A DNA stretch of 64,000 nucleotides from the NCBI GenBank assembly GCA_964510785.1, contig CAZECM010000003.1, forward strand, positions 1 to 64,000. The letters run 5' to 3'. A program made the translations under genes and the position numbers. The notes beneath the pieces were generated by a model, which worked only from the letters and a program-made list of their open reading frames with translations, ran no database searches and was not told the origin of the DNA. Source of the DNA: JAAYZM01 sp964510785. GTDB lineage: Bacteria > Actinomycetota > Actinomycetes > Actinomycetales > Cellulomonadaceae. This document shows positions 17,009-25,930 of the stretch, one piece after another (the stretch's first letter is position 1; every line of letters starts with the position of its first letter).

Positions 17009-18343
17009 TCAGCTCAGCTCAGCGTTGACGTCGGCGACTGCCTTGTCCCACGCGTCGGCTGCAGCGAGCTGGTCGCCCTGGACGGCGTTCAGCGCGTTCT
17101 GCATGGCGTTACGAACCACGGACTCGTTCACGCCGATGTACTGCGGCTGCAGAGCGAGCGCCGAGGTGGCGAAGATCTGACCGTCAGGGGCGTTGTTGAA
17201 GAACGGGTCGGTCGAGTTCTGGATCTCGTCGCTCTCCAGGATGGCGAGCTGCGAGGGCAGGTTACCCACGTTCTTGAAGATGCGGATCTGCTGCTCGGGC
17301 TGGATCAGCCACTCGATGAAGGCGTACGCCTCCGCCTGGTGGGTCGACTGCGCCGGGATGGTCCAGAAGGAGCCACCCCAGTTGCCGCCGCCACCGGGAA
17401 CCGCGGCGATGTCCCACTTGCCCTCGGTCGAAGGCGCCGAGTTCTTGATGTGACCGCGCATCCAGGCCGGGCACGCGAGGACGGCGAAGTCGCCGTTCTC
17501 GAAGCCGGCGTTCCACTCCGGCGACCACGCCGCGAGGTTCGCGGAGAGGCCGGCGTCGATGACCGCGAGGGCCGTGTCGAACGCGACCTTGGGGCCACCC
17601 TCGAGCGCGAGCTCCTCATCGGGGGTGAAGGACGCGACGGGCTGCTGGCCGAGCACCGGCTGGTAGACGTTCACCGCGTTGTCGACGAACTTCTTGCCAC
17701 CCGAGCCGGCGACGTACTTCTTGCCGAACTCGATGAAGTCCTCCCACGAGCCACCGATGGCGTCGGAGACGGAGTCGCGGTCGGAGGGCAGGCCCGCCGC
17801 CTCGATGAGGTCGTGGCGGTAGCACATGGCCTGCGGGCCGATGTCCGTGCCGAGACCGATGTTGGTGTTGCCGTCGGCCGTGACCGTCTGGGCCCACTTC
17901 CAGTCGAGGTAGTTCTCCTCGAACTTGCCGGCACCGAGGTCGAGCAGGTTGACGAACTTGTCGGCCTGCTCGCGGAACTGCACGACGTAGTCGAGGTCGA
18001 TCGCCTGCACGTCCGGCGCACCGGAGCCCGCGATGAGGTACTGCTGCAGCGCCTCGTGCGTGGCCGGGTGCTCACCCGGGATGAGCTTGATCTTGACGTT
18101 CGGGTTCTCCGACTCGTACTGCTCGACGAGCGAGTCACCCTCGGACTGCAGACCGAAGTCGCCCCAGAAAGCGACGGAGAGCTCGACCGACTCGCCCGAG
18201 ACGGGCTCGTCGGTGGAGGTGTCAGTGTCCGTGTTGTCGCCCGACGGCGTGTCGGACGGGTTGGACGAGCAGGCAGCGAGCACAAGTGCCGATGCTGCAC
18301 CGAGGGCGGCGATGCTTGCCGCCCGACTACGAGACCACTTCAT
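17009..18343 (-). CDS. Sugar ABC transporter substrate-binding lipoprotein
   Basis: A 444-residue family-1 extracellular solute-binding protein. The N-terminus MKWSRSRAASIAALGAASA ends in lipobox VLAAC, followed by an acidic Thr/Asp linker, so the mature protein is a membrane-anchored lipoprotein. The fold begins with ELSVAFWGDFG and has the usual CUT1 elements. The downstream ATG is chosen because an AAAGGGGA ribosome site precedes it and it gives a normal signal peptide. It leads the operon with the two permeases and its upstream region has three sites resembling CebR operators. Confidence 0.93.
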   Translation of the reverse strand: MKWSRSRAASIAALGAASALVLAACSSNPSDTPSGDNTDTDTSTDEPVSGESVELSVAFWGDFGLQSEGDSLVEQYESENPNVKIKLIPGEHPATHEALQQYLIAGSGAPDVQAIDLDYVVQFREQADKFVNLLDLGAGKFEENYLDWKWAQTVTADGNTNIGLGTDIGPQAMCYRHDLIEAAGLPSDRDSVSDAIGGSWEDFIEFGKKYVAGSGGKKFVDNAVNVYQPVLGQQPVASFTPDEELALEGGPKVAFDTALAVIDAGLSANLAAWSPEWNAGFENGDFAVLACPAWMRGHIKNSAPSTEGKWDIAAVPGGGGNWGGSFWTIPAQSTHQAEAYAFIEWLIQPEQQIRIFKNVGNLPSQLAILESDEIQNSTDPFFNNAPDGQIFATSALALQPQYIGVNESVVRNAMQNALNAVQGDQLAAADAWDKAVADVNAELS

Positions 18344-18364
18344 GCCGTATCCCCTTTGAAGGCG

Positions 18365-18378
18365 TGGATGCGCTCCCA
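18365..18378. promoter_or_regulatory. CebR-like (LacI-family) operator, site 1
   Basis: TGGATGCGCTCCCA read on the other strand is TGGGAGCGCATCCA, two mismatches from the CebR palindrome TGGGAGCGCTCCCA known from Streptomyces. It lies in the leader of the binding-protein gene, 22 bases before its start. A weaker relative, TTGGAGCGCTCAGC with four mismatches, is at 18381-18394. Confidence 0.6.
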
Positions 18379-18419
18379 CATTGGAGCGCTCAGCAAACAT
18401 AGCGCCGGTCCTCGAGGAA

Positions 18420-18433
18420 TGGGAGCGTTCCCG
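18420..18433. promoter_or_regulatory. CebR-like (LacI-family) operator, site 2
   Basis: TGGGAGCGTTCCCG has two mismatches to the CebR box. On the gene's strand it lies just upstream of a possible -10 hexamer TATGTT (18396-18401), where the -35 region would be, so binding there should block transcription. A LacI-family repressor released by an oligosaccharide is the likely regulator; its gene is not adjacent. Confidence 0.6.
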
Positions 18434-18487
18434 ATCACGATTTGGTGACGAAAGGATTCCGGTCGTCGTTGCCAAGTTCGAGGCACG

Positions 18488-18534
18488 AGCAAAGTCCGGG
18501 CGGGGGGAGGCTGGCACCCCGACCGGACCTTGCT
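18488..18534 (-). terminator. Terminator-like hairpin after the beta-mannosidase gene
   Basis: Arms of 18 bases (18488-18505 and 18517-18534) pair with two mismatches around an 11-base loop. A second, perfect 11-bp hairpin with loop GGTC (18545-18570) overlaps the stop codon just before it. Together they separate the beta-mannosidase transcript from the sugar-importer promoter. Confidence 0.7.
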
Positions 18535-18557
18535 GAGACGGCGCCGTGCGCGGCTGG

Positions 18558-21038
18558 TCAGCCGCGCACGAGCGAGTTCACGCTCCGCAGCACGCGCGGC
18601 GAGACGAGCTCCGTGACGTCGACCTCGCGGCTCGAGCGCACGTGCAGCACCACGGACTCGCCCGCGGAGAGCGTCACGAGCTGCTCGTCCACGACGGCGT
18701 CCGGGTCGACCTTGTCCACGAGGAGGGCCAGGTCGCGCACGAGCGCGTACGCGCTGATCGTCACCTCGAAGCCGCCGTCGACGGCGGCGACGTGGGTCGT
18801 GAACGGGGCGGTCTCGTACGCCACGTCCTTGTCCTCGGCGAACAGGTGCACAGCGGTGGCGAAGCCCTCGGCGCCGACACGGACCGTGAGGTACTCGCGC
18901 GCCGGGTCGCCCGCGGTCGCGAGCGCGGCACCCAGCGGGAGCGTCGCGACGGCACGCGGACCCACGGTGACCTCGTGCGCCTCGCCCACGAGCTCGGTCC
19001 CGTCAAGGGTGCGCCGGGCCGCGGTGACCGTCGTCGTCGTCGGCTCGTCCGTGTCGTTGACCACCACGGCCGCGAGCCCGCCGTCGCGCGGCTGCACCGT
19101 CACGAGTCGGGGCGCATAGGCGGCGCGCAGGGCGTACCACAGCGGCTTGAGCCGCTCGTCGCCGTCCACGGCGGCCCAGCTCGTCACGGGCCAGCAGTCG
19201 TTGAGCTGCCACACGATCGACCCGGCCGAGCGCGGCCACCACGAGCGGTAGTGCTCGACGGCGAACGCCACGGCTCGCGCCTGGTTGAGCGACGTCGCCC
19301 AGTGCCAGTCCTCGAAGTCCTCGGGGATCGGCAGGTGCGGGGCGAGACCGCGGTCGAGCTTCCCGTTGCCGTCCTCCGCCTTCTGGTGCAGCAGGAACGT
19401 CTCGGTCTCCTTGCCGAGCTCGCCCGCCGAGACCGCTCGCGTCAGGGTCGCCCACGTGGCTGGCCCCTGCCAGCCGAACTCCGAGCAGAACCGCGGCACG
19501 TCCTCGCGGTAGAAGGCGTAGTCGCGGCGGTTCCAGCACTCCCACTCGTGGTGCGTGCCGTGGTCCGGGTCGTTCGGGTGGACGCCGTCGATCGGCTGCC
19601 CGGGGGAGTAGGGGGAGTTGTCGGAGTACGGCCGCGTCGGGTCGAGCTCCGCGACGATCGCCGGGAACACCTCCTGGTAGAACTTCAGCCCCCACGAGCG
19701 GCCCTGCAGGTCCGCGGGCCAGCCCCAGTCGCGGAAGCCCCACATGTTCTCGTTCGCGCCGTTCCACAGCACGAGCGCGGGATGCGGGGTCAGGCGGGCG
19801 ACGTTCTCGCGGGCCTCGGCGACGATCTCGGAGAAGATCGGCTCCTCCTCGGCGTAGGCGCCGCACGCGAGCAGGAAGTCCTGCCACACCATGACGCCGC
19901 GCTCGTCCGCGACCTCGTAGAACTCCTCGGTCTCGTAGATCCCGCCGCCCCAGATGCGCAGCAGGTTCATGTTCGCGCCGAGCGCCTGGTCGAAGCGGCG
20001 CTCGAGGCGGGCCCGGTCGATGCGCGTGAGCAGGTGGTCGTCCGGGATCCAGTTGGCGCCCTTGACGAACACCTCCTTGCCGTTGACCACGAACGTGAAG
20101 CGCGTGCCGTGCTCGTCCGTGTCGCGGTTCACCTCGAGGGAACGGAAGCCCACGCGGCGCGCGTAGGAGTCGAGCTCGCCGGCGGGGCCCGCGAGCGTCG
20201 CGGTGAGGGGGTAGAGCTTTGCCCGGCCGTAGCCGCGCGGCCACCAGCGGTCGACGTCGGGCACGACGGCGACGACGACGGCGGACGTCGCCCCCCCGGG
20301 CACCTCGACGGACTGCGCCACGCCGCCCACCGTCACGGTCAGCGTCAGGGGGGCGTCGTCGTCCCCGAGCCCGGCGCGCTCGATGTCCGCGTGCAGCTCG
20401 ACCCGGCCCGCGCCGTCGTCGGCCACCGTGACGAGGGGGCGCACGGACGCGAGGCGCGCGGTGCGCCAGCGCTCGAGGCGCACGGGCTTCCAGATGCCGG
20501 CCGTCTGCAGATCAGGCCCCCAGTCCCAGCCGAACGAGCACGCCATCTTGCGTACCGAGTTGAACGGGTGCGGGTACGGGCGCGGCCGGAAGCCGAGCCG
20601 TGACTCGACGGACTCCGCGTACTCGAGCGCCGAGGCGAAGTCCACGACCAGCTCGTTGGACTCGCCCACGAGGCCGCGCACGTCCACGCGGTAGGAGCGG
20701 TGCTGGTTGAACGTCCGGGCCACCTCGGTGCCGTTGAGGGTCACCGTCGCGACCGTGTCGAGGCCGTCGAAGGCGAGGTCGACCCGCTCGTCGGCCGCCG
20801 CAGCGCCTGCCGCGAACTGCGTCGCGTAGCGCCACTGCGTCCGGTGCGCCCACGCGAGCGCGGTCTCGTTGCGCTCGAGGTACGGGTCCGGGATGAGCCC
20901 CGCGTCGAGCAGGTCCGTGTGAGCGCTGCCGGGCACGGTCGCGGGCACCGTCCGGCCCTCGATCTCCGCGGGGACGGGACCGGCTGTCGCGGTGAGGGTC
21001 CAGCCCTCGTGCAGCTCGTGCGCGATCAGGTTCGTCAT
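18558..21038 (-). CDS. GH2 beta-mannosidase
   Basis: An 826-residue glycoside hydrolase of family 2, a normal length for beta-mannosidases. A sugar-binding domain (about 1-190), an immunoglobulin-like domain (about 190-300) and the TIM barrel follow in order. The barrel shows NLLRIWGGGIYETEEFYE, acid/base Glu430 in LWNGANEN and nucleophile Glu520 in FCSEFGWQG; these positions are one residue from those known for C. fimi Man2A (429 and 519). No signal peptide is visible, so it acts in the cytoplasm on imported manno-oligosaccharides. The ATG is preferred to an upstream open frame lacking homology. It is transcribed alone, behind the importer operon and in the same direction. Confidence 0.93.
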   Translation of the reverse strand: MTNLIAHELHEGWTLTATAGPVPAEIEGRTVPATVPGSAHTDLLDAGLIPDPYLERNETALAWAHRTQWRYATQFAAGAAAADERVDLAFDGLDTVATVTLNGTEVARTFNQHRSYRVDVRGLVGESNELVVDFASALEYAESVESRLGFRPRPYPHPFNSVRKMACSFGWDWGPDLQTAGIWKPVRLERWRTARLASVRPLVTVADDGAGRVELHADIERAGLGDDDAPLTLTVTVGGVAQSVEVPGGATSAVVVAVVPDVDRWWPRGYGRAKLYPLTATLAGPAGELDSYARRVGFRSLEVNRDTDEHGTRFTFVVNGKEVFVKGANWIPDDHLLTRIDRARLERRFDQALGANMNLLRIWGGGIYETEEFYEVADERGVMVWQDFLLACGAYAEEEPIFSEIVAEARENVARLTPHPALVLWNGANENMWGFRDWGWPADLQGRSWGLKFYQEVFPAIVAELDPTRPYSDNSPYSPGQPIDGVHPNDPDHGTHHEWECWNRRDYAFYREDVPRFCSEFGWQGPATWATLTRAVSAGELGKETETFLLHQKAEDGNGKLDRGLAPHLPIPEDFEDWHWATSLNQARAVAFAVEHYRSWWPRSAGSIVWQLNDCWPVTSWAAVDGDERLKPLWYALRAAYAPRLVTVQPRDGGLAAVVVNDTDEPTTTTVTAARRTLDGTELVGEAHEVTVGPRAVATLPLGAALATAGDPAREYLTVRVGAEGFATAVHLFAEDKDVAYETAPFTTHVAAVDGGFEVTISAYALVRDLALLVDKVDPDAVVDEQLVTLSAGESVVLHVRSSREVDVTELVSPRVLRSVNSLVRG

Positions 21039-21160
21039 GGGATGTGCTCGATTCGGACTCGTGCGGACTTTGTTCAGGCAGGTGAAGTAAACCCGATCCG
21101 AGCTTCGGGCGAGAACTCCGGCGCCGGGAGGCCGGGTGGACTCGCGTAACCTTGACCCTC

Positions 21161-22270
21161 GTGGCAACCATCGACCTAGCCAGCGAGATCGCGGCCCTGC
21201 GGAGCACCCTCGGCACGATCACGGCGGTGACCGACCCGGAGGCGCTGCGCGCGAAGATCGCCGAGCTCTCCGAGCAGGCGTCCGCACCGGACCTGTGGGA
21301 CGACACGGACAAGGCCCAGGCGGTCACGAGCGCGCTCTCGCACCGGCAGGCCGAGCTGCGCCACCTCGAGGAGATCGCCCAGCGGGTCGACGACCTCGAG
21401 ACCCTTGCCGAGATGGCCGAGGAGGCCGACGACGAGGAGACGCGCGACGAGGTCGCCGCGGACCTCGCCAAGCTGCGCACCGACATGCGGACGTTCGAGG
21501 TGCGCACGCTGCTCACCGGCGAGTACGACCAGCGCGAGGCCGTCGTCACGATCCGCTCGGGCGCCGGCGGTGTCGACGCGGCCGACTTCGCCGAGATGCT
21601 GCTGCGGATGTACCTGCGCTGGGCGGAGCGGCACAACTTCCCCACCAAGGTGCTCGACACCTCCTACGCGGAGGAGGCGGGCCTGAAGTCCGTCACCTTC
21701 GAGGTCAAGGTGCCCTACGCCTACGGGAACCTGTCCGTCGAGGCGGGCACGCACCGGCTCGTGCGCATCTCGCCCTTCGATAACCAGGGGCGGCGCCAGA
21801 CGTCGTTCGCGGCGGTCGAGGTCATCCCGCTCATCGAGCAGACCGACCACATCGACATCCCCGACGCCGAGATCCGGGTGGACGTGTTCCGCTCCTCGGG
21901 CCCCGGCGGCCAGTCCGTCAACACGACCGACTCCGCCGTGCGCCTCACGCACGTCCCCACGGGCATCGTCGTGTCGATGCAGGACGAGAAGTCGCAGATC
22001 CAGAACCGCGCCGCGGCGATGCGCGTGCTCCAGTCCCGGCTCCTCCTCGCGCGCAAGGCCGAGGACGACGCCAAGAAGAAGGAGCTGGCCGGCGACATCA
22101 AGGCCTCGTGGGGCGACCAGATGCGCTCCTACGTGCTGCACCCGTACCAGATGGTCAAGGACCTGCGCACGGAGCACGAGGTCGGCAACACGAGCGCGGT
22201 GTTCGACGGCGAGATCGACGACTTCATCGAGGCGGGCATCCGCTGGCGCCGTGGCGCCCCCATGGGGTAG
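21161..22270 (+). CDS. prfB: Peptide chain release factor 2
   Basis: A 369-residue class I release factor that reads UGA and UAA. The tripeptide anticodon motif SPF is at about residues 204-206 and the catalytic GGQ at about 249-251 (SSGPGGQSVNTTDSAVRLTH). The GTG start gives VATIDLASEIAALRSTL, the usual actinobacterial N-terminus; a TTG 9 bases upstream is possible. Unlike E. coli prfB there is no in-frame stop near codon 26 and hence no programmed frameshift. It is divergent from the beta-mannosidase and followed by ftsE. Confidence 0.95.
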   Translation: MATIDLASEIAALRSTLGTITAVTDPEALRAKIAELSEQASAPDLWDDTDKAQAVTSALSHRQAELRHLEEIAQRVDDLETLAEMAEEADDEETRDEVAADLAKLRTDMRTFEVRTLLTGEYDQREAVVTIRSGAGGVDAADFAEMLLRMYLRWAERHNFPTKVLDTSYAEEAGLKSVTFEVKVPYAYGNLSVEAGTHRLVRISPFDNQGRRQTSFAAVEVIPLIEQTDHIDIPDAEIRVDVFRSSGPGGQSVNTTDSAVRLTHVPTGIVVSMQDEKSQIQNRAAAMRVLQSRLLLARKAEDDAKKKELAGDIKASWGDQMRSYVLHPYQMVKDLRTEHEVGNTSAVFDGEIDDFIEAGIRWRRGAPMG

Positions 22271-22416
22271 TTGTGCCGGTTCGCCGGTTTCGGTGAGCAG
22301 GTCGACGCCGTCGGCCCCGGCGTGTCACCGGCCCCGGGGCTCCCGCCGTGCCTACGCTCAAACCGGCCAGGAGTTCGCAGTGCACTTCCCCGACCCCGAG
22401 ACTGGCCCGGTTTGCC

Positions 22417-23106
<690 letters not shown>

Positions 23107-23114
23107 GGCCCGCC

Positions 23115-24041
23115 ATGAGACTTCAGTTCATCCTCTCCGAGATCGGCATCGGGCTACGTCGCAACGTCTCGATGGCCGTCTCCGTCGTGCTCGTCACGTT
23201 CGTCTCGCTCGTGTTCGTCGGTGCCGCGGCGCTGCTGCAGATGCAGATCGCCAACCTGCAGGCCGACTGGTACGGCAAGGTCGAGGTCTCCGTGTTCCTG
23301 TGCCCCGCGGGGAGCCTCGAGCTCAACTGCGCGGACGGCGAGGCCACCCAGGAGCAGATCCAGGCGATCGACGACCTGCTCGCCTCGCCCGAGCTCGACC
23401 CGATCGTCGAGCGCGTGTTCTTCGAGACGAAGGAGGACGCCTTCAAGGCGTTCGAGCGCCGCTACGGGGACGACCCGACGTACGCCGACATCACGGTCGC
23501 GGACATGCAGGCCGCGTTCCGGGTCAAGCTCAGCGACCCCGAGCAGTACCAGGTGGTCGCCGAGGTGCTCGGCGGCCGGCCCGGGGTCGAGGAGATCAAG
23601 GACCAGCGCGACTACTTCCAGTCGATCTTCGCCCTGCTCGGTGGGCTCACGATGCTGTCCGTCGGGTTCGCCGTCGTCATGCTCGTGGCCGCCGTGCTGC
23701 TCGTCGCCACGACCATCCGCCTCTCCGCGATGAGCCGGCGCCGCGAGACGGGCATCATGCGGCTCGTCGGCGCCTCGAACTTCTTCATCCAGCTCCCGTT
23801 CATGCTCGAGGGCGCGATCGCCGCGACCATCGGGGCACTCCTCGCGGGCGTCACGCTGTGGTTCGGCGTGCAGACGATGACCACGGAGTGGCTCGGCGAC
23901 TCGCAGGAAGGCCTGCTCGGTAGCGCCAACCTCGTGTCCACGGCGGACGTGCTCACGGTCGCACCGCTCCTCGTGGGGCTCGCGATCGTGCTCGCCACGA
24001 TCTCCTCCGTGGTCACCCTGAGCCGGTACACGAAGGTCTAG
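23115..24041 (+). CDS. ftsX: Cell division protein FtsX
   Basis: A 308-residue permease-like protein: an N-terminal membrane segment (about 22-45), a long extracytoplasmic domain with two cysteines (FLCPAGSLELNC) and three C-terminal membrane segments. The MSRRRETGIMRLVGASNFFIQLPFMLEG loop is the family signature that contacts FtsE. Eight bases separate it from ftsE and 11 from the hydrolase, so the three are one operon. Confidence 0.95.
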   Translation: MRLQFILSEIGIGLRRNVSMAVSVVLVTFVSLVFVGAAALLQMQIANLQADWYGKVEVSVFLCPAGSLELNCADGEATQEQIQAIDDLLASPELDPIVERVFFETKEDAFKAFERRYGDDPTYADITVADMQAAFRVKLSDPEQYQVVAEVLGGRPGVEEIKDQRDYFQSIFALLGGLTMLSVGFAVVMLVAAVLLVATTIRLSAMSRRRETGIMRLVGASNFFIQLPFMLEGAIAATIGALLAGVTLWFGVQTMTTEWLGDSQEGLLGSANLVSTADVLTVAPLLVGLAIVLATISSVVTLSRYTKV

Positions 24042-24052
24042 GGGAGGCAGCG

Positions 24053-25378
24053 ATGACGACGACGTACACCGGCGTCCTGCGCGGCCGGTCGCGGCTGTGG
24101 GCGGTGCTCGCCGCCGCGGTCGCCATGGTGCTGTGCCTCGCCGTGCTGTCCGCCGTCGGCCCCGCCCACGCGGACGAGCTCGACGACAAGCGTCGCGCCG
24201 CAGAGGAGAAGCAGCGTCAGAACGAGAAGGACCTCGAGGAGCTCTCGCACGACCTCGAGGAGATCGGCGAGGACCTCGCCGAGGCGCTCATCGCGCTCAA
24301 GAAGATCGAGCAGCAGCTCCCCGACGCCCAGGCGGCGCTCCAGGTGGCCCAGGACGCGTACGCGAAGGCGAAGCGCGAGGTCAAGGCCCTCGAGGATCGT
24401 CTCGAGGCGCAGGAGACCACGGAGGCCGAGCTCGTCGACCGCATCGCCGAGGACGAGGCGCGCAGCGTCGAGGTCCGGGCGAGCGTCGGTGCGCTGGCCC
24501 GGCAGGCCCTCAAGGGTGACCTGTCGACGTCGAGCCTCGCGATCATGCTCGACGCCGCGGACCCGCAGGAGTACGTCCAGCAGTCCGGCCTCGTCACCAC
24601 GGCACTGCGCTCCCAGACCCAGCTCCTCGACCAGCTCGCGCAGGACGATGCCGCCAACCGCAACGCGAAGGTGCGCCTCGAGGCGGTGCGCGAGCGGATC
24701 GCGGACCTGCGGGCGGCCGCCGTCGTGAAGCAGAAGGAAGCGAACGAGCACCGCAAGGAAGCCCAGGCGCACGAGACGACCGTGCGGGCCCTCATCGACG
24801 ACCAGAAGGTGAAGACGGCGTTCATCCAGTCCCGCAAGGACGAGATGGAGGCCAAGGAGGCCCAGCTCAAGCGCGACCGCGCCTCGCTAGAGAGCGACAT
24901 CAAGGACATCATCAAGAAGCAGAAGGAGCTCGCCGCCAAGAAGAAGAAGGGCGAGAAGCCGGGTCCCGTCGGTTCGGGGATCTTCCAGAACCCGTCGTCG
25001 TACTCCCCGATGTACGTCACGTCGTCGTACGGCTGGCGCACCCACCCCGTGCTCGGGTACCCGCGACTGCATGCCGGCATCGACCTGCGCGCATACTGCG
25101 GGGTCAACATCCTTGCCGGGCGCAAGGGCGAGGTCGTGTGGGCCAAGTACCGCTCGGGGTACGGCAACCAGGTGCTCGTCGACCACGGCGAGATCAACGG
25201 CAACTCCGTGATGTCGAGCTACAACCACCTGCAGGGCTTCAACGTCTCGGCGGGGCAGCAGGTCTCCGGGGGCAGCGTCGTCGGCTACTCGGGCTCGACG
25301 GGCACCTCGACGGCGTGCCACCTGCACTTCGAGGTCTACATCAACGGCGGCACGGTGGACCCGTACCCGTACCTGTAG
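24053..25378 (+). CDS. FtsEX-dependent M23 murein hydrolase (RipC/EnvC/PcsB-like role)
   Basis: A 441-residue secreted protein. A signal peptide (hydrophobic to about residue 35, cut near AHA-DELDDK) precedes a charged coiled coil of about 260 residues and a LytM/M23 endopeptidase domain with zinc-site motifs RLHAGIDLRA and CHLHFEV. Such coiled-coil hydrolases are held inactive and are switched on by FtsEX at the septum. Gene position just after ftsX supports that role. The domain is M23 rather than the NlpC/P60 of mycobacterial RipC. Confidence 0.9.
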   Translation: MTTTYTGVLRGRSRLWAVLAAAVAMVLCLAVLSAVGPAHADELDDKRRAAEEKQRQNEKDLEELSHDLEEIGEDLAEALIALKKIEQQLPDAQAALQVAQDAYAKAKREVKALEDRLEAQETTEAELVDRIAEDEARSVEVRASVGALARQALKGDLSTSSLAIMLDAADPQEYVQQSGLVTTALRSQTQLLDQLAQDDAANRNAKVRLEAVRERIADLRAAAVVKQKEANEHRKEAQAHETTVRALIDDQKVKTAFIQSRKDEMEAKEAQLKRDRASLESDIKDIIKKQKELAAKKKKGEKPGPVGSGIFQNPSSYSPMYVTSSYGWRTHPVLGYPRLHAGIDLRAYCGVNILAGRKGEVVWAKYRSGYGNQVLVDHGEINGNSVMSSYNHLQGFNVSAGQQVSGGSVVGYSGSTGTSTACHLHFEVYINGGTVDPYPYL

Positions 25379-25459
25379 CGCCCGGCAATACGCTCGTCCC
25401 AACGCCCGGTGACCGGTAGTCTCCTCTACTCTTTGCAGGGGCTGGACTGGGAGGCACAC

Positions 25460-25930
25460 GTGGCACGGGACCAGGGGCGACAGCAGATCGCCTCGAACCG
25501 CAAGGCGCGGCACGACTACGCCATCGAGGACGTCTTCGAGGCGGGCATCATGCTCTCGGGCACCGAGGTCAAGGCGTTGCGCGCCGGGCGGGCCTCGCTC
25601 ACCGACGGCTTCGTGTCGATCGACGGCGGTGAGGCGTGGCTCGAAGGCGTCCACATCTCCGAGTACTCCCAGGGCACGTGGACCAACCACGCCCCGCGGC
25701 GCAAGCGCAAGCTCCTGCTGCACCGTGAGGAGATCGACCGCCTCGACTCCCGGGTGCGCGAGAAGGGCCTCACGATCGTGCCCCTCGCCCTGTACTTCCT
25801 CGACGGGCGGGCGAAGGTCGAGATCGCGCTCGCTCGAGGCAAGCGCGAGTGGGACAAGCGACAGGCGCTGCGAGAGCGGCAGGACGACCTCGAGGCGCGC
25901 AAGGCGATGCATCGCAAGGAGGAGCGTTGA
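25460..25930 (+). CDS. smpB: SsrA-binding protein SmpB
   Basis: A 156-residue tmRNA partner that binds the tRNA-like domain of ssrA and delivers it to stalled ribosomes. Conserved parts: IASNRKARHDY, GIMLSGTEVKALRAGRASL, HRKEE-type basic tail. The GTG start has GGGAGG six bases upstream; an open frame upstream without homology was discarded. The tmRNA gene itself lies 2.9 kb downstream on the same strand. Confidence 0.96.
   Translation: MARDQGRQQIASNRKARHDYAIEDVFEAGIMLSGTEVKALRAGRASLTDGFVSIDGGEAWLEGVHISEYSQGTWTNHAPRRKRKLLLHREEIDRLDSRVREKGLTIVPLALYFLDGRAKVEIALARGKREWDKRQALRERQDDLEARKAMHRKEER

Noticed and set aside
21152..22270. Programmed frameshift in prfB
   Set aside because: The gene is read in one frame without an early UGA; no slippery CUUUGAC-like site was found.
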